Source: Euperipatoides rowelli (lineage: Eukaryota; Onychophora; Udeonychophora; Euonychophora; Peripatopsidae). From it: DNA of 12,697 bases. The stretch is from the NCBI GenBank assembly GCA_003024985.2, contig PXIH01S0026255.1; one strand, given 5' to 3'. Position numbers and translations under genes: made by a program. This document shows positions 7,842-12,697 of the stretch, piece after piece. Every line of letters starts with the position of its first letter. Position 1 is the first letter of the stretch. The notes beneath the pieces are model-generated. The model was not told the DNA's origin. It saw only the letters and a list, made by a program, of their open reading frames with translations, and did not search any database.

Positions 7842-8446
7842 TTTCTTTCAATCTGTTGTGTCCACATGAATGCTTCATTCAACAATTTTGGATTGATGAC
7901 TACCATATGGTTTTGAATATGGTTGGGCAGGCTGTTTAAGAAATTTTCTAAGACCTTGTCTGCACCAACATAGCTTCCGTCGTCAACGTTGGCTCCTATG
8001 TTATATCTATTTTGTAGAGTGACTATCCTATGATGGTAGTATTCCATGGATTCTCCCGGCAAGCATTGACATTCGAATAAAAGTTTCCATGCATCACCTT
8101 CTTCCACCCTAGCGAATTGATTTATCAAAAGGTATTTGGCTCTTGCAAATGATTGTCCTGGATGTTTCTCTATGCGCTGCTCAAAGAGGGCTGCCTTCCC
8201 CCTCAACTTGCTTCGAAGCACCCAGCGTGCTATTCTCTTTGGCCATTGGCATGAAGATGGTATGTCTTCAATACTATTGATGAAAGACTGAATTCCCACC
8301 TCCTTTAATTTCTCTCCGTGGTATTCAGAAATGAGTGGAGAATACAACCCTACAGTTGCTTCGTTGAACCTCACTTCGGGAAGGTTTCCCGATTGTCCTG
8401 TCTGCTCGGATGTTGTATCATTTTGTACATCATCATGGGAAGCCAT
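7742..8446 (-). CDS. gag: Gag (retrotransposon capsid protein)
   Basis: Gag forms the virus-like particle. The ATG at 8446 follows a leader of 73 nt after the 5' LTR and is the first ATG of the frame (MASHDDVQND). Residues about 60-200 fit the Ty3/gypsy Gag capsid region: SQLRGKA-type sequence seen as LRSKLRGKAALFEQ, then AKYLLINQFAR, and the signature WKLLFECQCLPGESMEYYHHR, matching the Q-x-x-GES-x-x-x-Y/F motif of the family. The 234-residue frame ends with a tail of about 35 residues that lies over the protease frame. The true Gag may continue in that other frame. No CCHC zinc knuckle is present in either frame, unlike many gypsy Gags. This is the best preserved reading frame of the element. 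Confidence 0.88.
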   Translation of the reverse strand: MASHDDVQNDTTSEQTGQSGNLPEVRFNEATVGLYSPLISEYHGEKLKEVGIQSFINSIEDIPSSCQWPKRIARWVLRSKLRGKAALFEQRIEKHPGQSFARAKYLLINQFARVEEGDAWKLLFECQCLPGESMEYYHHRIVTLQNRYNIGANVDDGSYVGADKVLENFLNSLPNHIQNHMVVINPKLLNEAFMWTQQIERNWVNLVNHESAIYLVTQMRSRKMTLKFNIAWRL

Positions 8447-8473
8447 GATTGCTTATAATGTGTATATGTAATT

Positions 8474-8512
8474 ATCAGGAGATCCCAGGAGCGTATCCTG
8501 GCTAGGTAGCCA
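8474..8512 (-). promoter_or_regulatory. Primer binding site resembling a complete tRNA-Arg 3' half
   Basis: The site starts 7 nt inside the 5' LTR edge. Read on the + strand, it is laid out as a tRNA 3' half: TCAGG (3' anticodon stem), a 5-nt variable loop AGATC, T-stem CCAGG (8485-8489), a 7-nt loop (8490-8496), T-stem CCTGG (8497-8501), a 7-nt acceptor strand, discriminator G and CCA (8510-8512). From memory of metazoan tRNA-Arg(ACG), about 30 of 39 positions agree without gaps. Typical primer binding sites use about 18 nt, so this one is about twice as long. The CCA implies origin from a mature tRNA copied by reverse transcription. The remembered tRNA is not from this species. Confidence 0.75.
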
Positions 8513-8640
8513 GCTAAATTGTGAGACACCTATTATAGAATAGGGTTCCTAGAACAAGAGGATGTGGAAAGTGAGCTGGTGAGCCTCGAAAACGATATTT
8601 GACATATACATACCTATCGACCATACTCACCCGAGATTCG

Positions 8641-8689
8641 GACAGTCTAAAGTTAAGTTGGCTCAGTGCAATGGATAACTCTGACTGTC
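8641..8689. repeat. Inverted repeat in the presumed R region
   Basis: GACAGTC at 8641-8647 is complemented by GACTGTC at 8683-8689, with a 35-nt spacer. In the element transcript this would place a 7-bp stem close to the presumed 5' end. It is absent from the 3' LTR because of the 491-bp deletion. A stem this short could be fortuitous. Confidence 0.3.
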
Positions 8690-8723
8690 TGGACTCACAA
8701 ACACTACCAATCCCACAATCCAA

Positions 8724-8729
8724 TATATA
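8724..8729 (-). promoter_or_regulatory. Putative TATA box of the LTR promoter
   Basis: TATATA on the element strand (context GTATATATTGG) lies 205 nt before the LTR end, followed by less AT-rich sequence. That position suits a U3-R boundary near 8695-8700. In such AT-rich DNA, TATA strings are common, so this rests mainly on position. The 3' LTR has lost it. Confidence 0.4.
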
Positions 8730-9171
8730 CATTNAGAAAAGATCAAAATGTAAAGAATATTAAATGTCATAAGATAAATTGTTATTGAAATTCCTCCCTG
8801 CAATAAATTAAGAAAAGGGAACACTTACAATAACTATGTTAAAAATGAAAGCGAACAAATCCTCAATATCAATAAAACAATTACACGATGCTTATACTTA
8901 ACCTATAGTACACCTGAGGATATGTTTGGAAGGTGATGGGTTTGTACGCATCTTAAGTATTGCCTCTTCAAATTAAAGTCAATGACAAAGGATTAGTCAG
9001 AAAATATGATGTTTATTTTCAAAGCCTAATAGGCAAAGAAAGGAACTAATACAAAATAGGGTTACCTGAATGGGTCAACCCAGGAGTACATCATAAAAGG
9101 ATAGATAAAGGAAATAACTATGTAGAATTTACAAATGTTCTTATTAACAAAAAAAAATAAAAAAAAAATAA

Positions 9172-9432
9172 ATGTCCAGTGCAGTACCCAAACAATGCTG
9201 CCAAGTAATAATCGTATGGGATCCTAAGAGAAAATATTTTATTGTTCTAACAAGGATTGACAACAATATAACAATAGGTTATCTAGTACTGGAAGGAAAC
9301 ACTGTACTTTTCTCTCATTATAGCATTAAATTANCTATAATAAAAAAANNATATCATGATGGGTATGCTGGGACAGGCAACTGGCATGGTGGTGACAGAT
9401 ACAGAAGTGTATATGGTGATCAAGGGTTATAG
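9172..9432 (+). other. Antisense exon-like segment in U3 (right LTR)
   Basis: An open stretch on the strand opposite to the element includes VIIVWDPKRKYFIVLTR and NITIGYLVLEGN. In the right copy it passes through undetermined bases (9334, 9349-9350), while the left copy (about 1855-2010) has an in-frame TAA at the corresponding place after KK. A donor-like TATAG|GTAAATAAG follows at about 9427-9440. I do not recognise the product. Only one open stretch is shared by both copies, and the rest could be chance. Confidence 0.2.
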
Positions 9433-9975
9433 GTAAATAAGGTACTAGTTCAGGTTAATGCTGATAAAATTGGGATTAACAAACTATTACAAATGGGGGG
9501 CTAATAGAGTGAACTGGTAACGTTAATGACTAGATAATAAACTGAGCATAAGTATTATTGTAAGAAAGGCCCAAATCAGTAGGTTGTCCACATGCCTGGC
9601 TGAATGAACCAGCAGATCCAATTAATATAATAATCATTTTTTATACTGTATATATTATATGGTTTGTATGTAAAATTGTAATGTGATTGTACACATATCA
9701 GGATGATGTGACTGACATCGTTATGCAAAAAAAATTCATAAAAACATACACTAAGGAATATGGTCTTCAACAACAACAAAAAAAATACTATCAAGTATAT
9801 ACACTGTGTATTTCAAAATATTAAAAAAAGGCTAGCCACAGCGTTTAATATTAAATTCACAATAGCTATAATATTGTAAATAATGAATGTTGGATAATTA
9901 AACCCTATCCCAACATTTTAGGATGAGATAAAATATTTTGCCCCAAATGAAAATATAGTGGTACCACTAATTATT

Positions 9976-9989
9976 AAAAGCTAAAATGT
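9976..9989 (+). repeat. 14-bp target site duplication of the SINE-like element (left)
   Basis: AAAAGCTAAAATGT occurs here and again at 10283-10296, directly flanking the 293-bp insertion. The other LTR has it once (2632-2645), which is the empty site. The length and A-rich target are typical of LINE-mediated target-primed insertion. Confidence 0.9.
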
Positions 9990-10282
9990 GTTTCAGTTCC
10001 TTGGTCAAGCGGATTCACTTCCGCTTGATGAACCGAAGGAATATGCCGAGGTGTACAGGTTCGCGCCTCGGCTTGGGCAGTTAAGTAACGGTTTTTCCCT
10101 AGCTTTAAGAACTCGCCTCGGGTTTTTTCAAGTACGCTGCCCTTGTAACAACAAGGAACCTATATTTAGTGTTTTCAATCAGATATTATATAGTGAATTA
10201 TAAGTTTAATTTAAGTAACCAAAAAATACATTTATTCTCCTCTTGGAGAGGAAATTTATTTAAAAAAAATATAAAAAAAAAT
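9990..10282 (+). mobile_element. SINE-like retroposon inserted in the 5' LTR
   Basis: This 293-bp insertion is absent from the 3' LTR and is flanked by a perfect 14-bp duplication. Its body is GC-richer than the LTR and it ends in an A-rich tail (about 10259-10282). Near the 5' end are RNA polymerase III-like promoter boxes: TGGTCAAGCGG at 10002-10012 (fits the A box TGGYNNAGYGG) and GGTTCGCGCC at 10058-10067 (close to the B box GGTTCGANTC), 56 nt apart as in tRNAs with a long variable arm. Two hairpins are clear: TCAAGCGG/CCGCTTGA and GCCGAGG/CCTCGGC. Near the tail, TTCTCC/GGAGAG can pair. Together these indicate a tRNA-derived SINE; the family and partner LINE are not identified. It cannot encode a protein of note. 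Confidence 0.85.
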
Positions 10283-10296
10283 AAAAGCTAAAATGT
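10283..10296 (+). repeat. 14-bp target site duplication of the SINE-like element (right)
   Basis: This is the second copy of AAAAGCTAAAATGT, immediately after the A-rich tail. LTR sequence resumes from here in register with the left LTR. Confidence 0.9.
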
Positions 10297-10684
10297 TTAC
10301 TGATCAGGCACAGCAATGTAGTATCATACCAATTATCCCACTGGCAAAATGTATATCATCTATGGTTGTTGACACAAGGGTTGTTTGGATTCAGAATGGC
10401 AAGATTCACAACGTAGCGGTTCAATGACAACGGTATGTGATGTACAATGGATATGTCCACTGTACTAGTTTGCTGCAATCCAAAAGCTGACTTTAACTGT
10501 ATTCATTTCGTTAGATAACTATATTGTTGACTAATAATTTTAAAATAATTATAGTTACGATGTCTTCCTATTACGTTATGTTCGGTAGCATTGACCAAAA
10601 AAAATAATGGACNAGTGTTAATGTTGGCCACTGTTTACTAACCAAACAATTCACAAATGTTTAACTGCATTTTGAATTATTGTT

Positions 10685-10954
10685 GTGTTCTCGTGGGGCA
10701 AAATAATAGGCTATTTGAACAAATCTTATATCGGTAATATGTATGATGGATGTCCGCAATTACACAACGTTACATCTATGACTATATCTCCAAATTGCTC
10801 TAATCACTGTTATTTATTTACTATTCATGACGACAACGTTACTCACTACAGTTGCAGATGGTCTAAAGGGAATTTTGGAAGAGCGAAATCCATTGACAGT
10901 TTAGTCGGCAATCCTCTATACTATGATCCATATCCCATTACATTCAATGCATAA
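10685..10954 (+). other. Antisense exon-like open segment in U3 (right LTR, intact copy)
   Basis: There are 89 open codons starting at GTG (no ATG start), preceded by an in-frame TGA at 10673-10675. The product includes GYLNKSYIGNMYDGC, ISPNCSNHCYLFTIHDD and RWSKGNFGRAKSIDSL. It has several cysteines and three N-glycosylation-type motifs (NVT, NCS, NVT), so it reads like part of a secreted or surface domain. The left copy carries a 1-nt deletion. Between the copies several changes fall on codon positions 1 and 2, so there is no sign of selection after insertion. The segment may be a captured gene fragment in antisense. I do not recognise a family, and chance remains possible. Confidence 0.25.
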
Positions 10955-11963
10955 GTTTCAAATTCGCCATATTGCAATTTTACTTTGTGCATCATGATTA
11001 TAAATGCAATGTAGATTTCGAGATACCAAATAGCAGGACCAAACATATTTGTCAAAAGTCTTTACAGGTTCACAAAACAATAATACAAACATTTGTTACA
11101 ATTAATCAAACATGTATCATCCCATACCATTACAACTTGTAGCTTTATAGTAGGCTACACCACCATGTGTTAGGTCACCAAGAGCGGTAATGTTAAACAG
11201 AGTATACACAATCTACTTTATAAGTAGATTCGTATCTACATCAATACATATTTATTTATATTAAATGTTAATAATAATATTCAGAATATCTTTAAACATC
11301 AACAAATCAAATAAAGTACATTATGAAATAATAATGTTAAATGTAATTCAATATAATTAATTAAATGAAATTGAAATATCAAAATGTCAACATGAATAAA
11401 CTTCCATTTTTCTGTTTCAGCATTAAACGCCAACAGAATCTAATAGGTGGCAGCACCGTCCAGGACAACATCAGCAACCAAGGTTATTATGATACCAAAA
11501 GTTGCTAGCGCAAGATGAATCAATAATTGACAATTGAATAATAAAAAAAGATGTCAGCTTTACCATAGCCTAATAAAATAATGTAAAAATGAATTGAATA
11601 AATTGAAATATAATAATAACAACTGCTGTCATCTTTATCACGAAGAAGCATAGACACAAAAAAAAAACTATTTTAATAAAACAACAAAGATAAATCGTTT
11701 TTGACCTTTTTTTTTTATTTGGAAGTGGACTAAATAATTAGTAAATTAAGACCGGAAAGGTTAACAGGGAAATACCCTGTTGTTAGGAATCTATTATTTA
11801 TATGGCAAGTAATTATTGCGATGATGTTGTTGATTAATTGAAGTACTATTATCAACGGGTAATATTATACAGACTAAAGATAATATAATAGCAAAATGCA
11901 TGACAATGCATCAATGTGAAATTTGTTATCAGCTGATGTAGTAGGCTAGTCACAAATAGCACA

Positions 11964-11967
11964 TGAT
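11964..11967. repeat. Target site duplication TGAT (right)
   Basis: This TGAT directly follows the right end of the 5' LTR (...AAATAGCACA) and matches 1662-1665. Confidence 0.85.
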
Positions 11968-12290
11968 CTAATTACTGGTAGGTAGAAAATTAAAGTTAAG
12001 AAAAATATTTATGTTTTGAAATGCTGTAAGTCTTTTGTTTTAATTTAAGTTATTCTAATCCTTGATTATTTGTAGGGATAATTTCTATCAGGTGAAATTA
12101 AATATTGATACTGATACTGTTGATCTAAATAATTTTAGATTACAGTAATGTTTTGTTGAGTGGGATTAATGCCGAATCTGTTGATTTAAATGCAGCTAGA
12201 AATGAAAGTTGATCTAAATATTTATGCTTGAATGTTCAAGTTATTTTTTAGTCGATGTATGGAGTAATTTTGATCAGATTCTGTTAGCTG
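11968..12290 (+). repeat. 213-bp satellite: end of unit A, unit B, start of unit C
   Basis: 11968-12005 completes unit A. Unit B runs 12006-12218, beginning TATTTATGTTTTGAAATG. Unit C begins at 12219 with TATTTATGCTTGAATG and is more diverged, fading by about 12290. The B-to-C spacing is 213 bp, the same as the reconstructed A-to-B spacing. The submotif CTGTTGATCTAAAT or close variants occurs repeatedly (about 12117, 12178, 12207). Confidence 0.8.
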
Positions 12291-12317
12291 CCCACCACTA
12301 TTTTGCGGAAGAATATT

Positions 12318-12437
12318 AAATCTCTTAAACAAACTACACCAAAGGCAATGTCTTTTATAAAATCTGTTAAACAAACTACACCAAAGGCAACGTCTTAAAA
12401 TCTGTTAAACAAACACCCCAAAGGCAACGTCTTTTAG
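12318..12437 (+). repeat. Three-copy tandem repeat, 38-42 bp
   Basis: Three head-to-tail copies have the consensus AAATCTGTTAAACAAAC followed by a block containing CCAAAGGCAACGTCTT. They start near 12318, 12360 and 12398. Spacing is 42 and then 38 bp because of a TTTTAT length difference. The open frame on the minus strand that crosses this region is largely made of these repeats and is not called as a gene. Confidence 0.85.
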
Positions 12438-12478
12438 CACCCATAGCACCCGATCTGGCATAGCACACAATCTGGCAC
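12437..12478 (+). repeat. Short direct repeat after the minisatellite
   Basis: ATAGCACCCGATCTGGC and ATAGCACACAATCTGGCAC follow one another, two copies of an approximately 19-bp unit with few differences. They directly adjoin the 38-42-bp tandem array, which suggests a common slippage-prone region. Confidence 0.6.
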
Positions 12479-12697
12479 AGTTTATTCACCAGATCTATTA
12501 TCCCTCCACAAATCTGCAGTGAGATACGAGGAAATTTCAACCTTCTGATAAAATTATGAGAAGGTCGATTTTTCCCGTAAAACAATATGACGATTAATAT
12601 ATCAACTACCAATTTATCAATGGAAGAAATCATGTGCTTTAATGATCTTAATGTTAAAACAATGGATAAAAATTGAAATTAGCAGTATAAATTATAG
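12479..12697. other. AT-rich tail of the window, nothing recognised
   Basis: No feature was recognised in this stretch. A minus-strand frame of 85 codons (12633-12376) starts at an ATG here, but it runs into the tandem repeat and resembles no family I know. Confidence 0.5.

Larger units (their letters stand above)
1666..11963 (-). mobile_element. Ty3/gypsy-type LTR retrotransposon, defective, RT-less
   Basis: This is a minus-strand element of about 10.3 kb. It has two long direct LTRs (8520-11963 and 1666-4318) with 5'-TG...CA-3' ends and a 4-bp TGAT target duplication. The internal region of about 4.2 kb carries, in order, a tRNA-like primer binding site, gag, protease, an RNase H1-like domain and integrase. 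The integrase and gag motifs place it among Ty3/gypsy elements. It lacks any recognisable reverse transcriptase, and its pol is broken by at least four in-frame stops and several frameshifts. It therefore cannot be autonomous. Whether RT loss is specific to this copy or characterises a non-autonomous family mobilised in trans cannot be decided from one copy. No env-like gene is seen on the coding strand. Confidence 0.93.
8520..11963 (-). repeat. 5' LTR (3444 bp)
   Basis: This is the direct repeat of 1666-4318. In element orientation it starts TGTGCTATTTGTG at 11963 and ends GGTGTCTCACA at 8520. Without the SINE-like insertion and its extra 14 bp it is 3137 bp, which is very long for a gypsy LTR. 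It retains the 491 bp missing from the 3' LTR (about 8639-9129), including a putative TATA box. If transcription starts about 30 nt past that box, R-U5 is only about 180 nt and U3 about 2.9 kb. U3 shows no coding-strand gene but has several exon-like open stretches on the opposite strand. Confidence 0.93.

Noticed and set aside
8500-8515. Perfect dyad CTGGCTAGGTAGCCAG considered as a self-priming hairpin
   Set aside because: The dyad lies within the tRNA-like 39-nt match, whose layout down to CCA explains the sequence better than self-priming.
8639-9129. The 491-bp right-LTR segment as a separate inserted element
   Set aside because: It has no flanking duplication, and the junction in the other LTR shows ATT microhomology typical of a deletion.
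9576-9794. Minus-strand frame of 72 codons, Phe- and Leu-rich at its start
   Set aside because: Its composition reflects AT-rich DNA (poly-A stretches read as Phe and Leu), and the left LTR does not keep it open.
12376-12633. Minus-strand frame of 85 codons with an ATG start
   Set aside because: About a third of it is encoded by the 38-42-bp tandem repeat and no motif is recognisable; chance is the simplest explanation.

Overview
This window looks like animal, probably invertebrate, nuclear DNA. It is AT-rich, has no intact cellular gene, and is built of nested repeats: a decayed Ty3/gypsy-type LTR retrotransposon, a SINE-like insertion, satellite DNA and minisatellites. I cannot name the species.

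Layout on the + strand. 1-650 is AT-rich with no gene. 720-1240 holds five degenerate copies of a motif centred on AAGATGGCC. 1491-1665 is part of a 213-bp satellite unit. 1666-11963 is one minus-strand retrotransposon of about 10.3 kb, inserted into that satellite and flanked by the 4-bp target duplication TGAT. 11968-12290 continues the satellite. 12318-12478 holds short tandem repeats, and the rest is AT-rich with no feature.

The retrotransposon, read right to left: 5' LTR (8520-11963), a tRNA-like primer binding site (8474-8512), gag (8446-7742), retropepsin-like protease (about 7499-7152), a basic linker, a eukaryotic RNase H1-type domain that has lost most catalytic acids (about 6790-6240), integrase (about 6040-4740: HHCC zinc finger, D,D(35)E core, GPY/F module), a Ser/Thr/Asn-rich tail to 4337, a weak polypurine tract, and the 3' LTR (1666-4318). 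Both LTRs end 5'-TG...CA-3'. No reverse transcriptase, and no gypsy-type RNase H beside it, can be found between protease and RNase H1; about 330 nt remain there. The pol frame is broken by several stops and frameshifts, so this copy is dead.

The LTRs are very long, about 3.1 kb in ancestral form. Almost all of that is U3, with R-U5 apparently only about 180 nt. After insertion the 3' LTR lost 491 bp, including the putative TATA region, and the 5' LTR gained a 293-bp SINE-like element with a 14-bp target duplication. The two LTRs differ by roughly 3-4% in one 200-bp segment compared by eye.

Most notable: (1) the primer binding site extends over a complete tRNA 3' half resembling tRNA-Arg, including the non-genomic CCA; (2) a pol region lacks RT but carries a catalytically degenerate RNase H1-like domain; (3) the long U3 carries a string of exon-like open segments on the opposite strand; (4) the 213-bp satellite register is restored exactly when the element and one TSD are removed.
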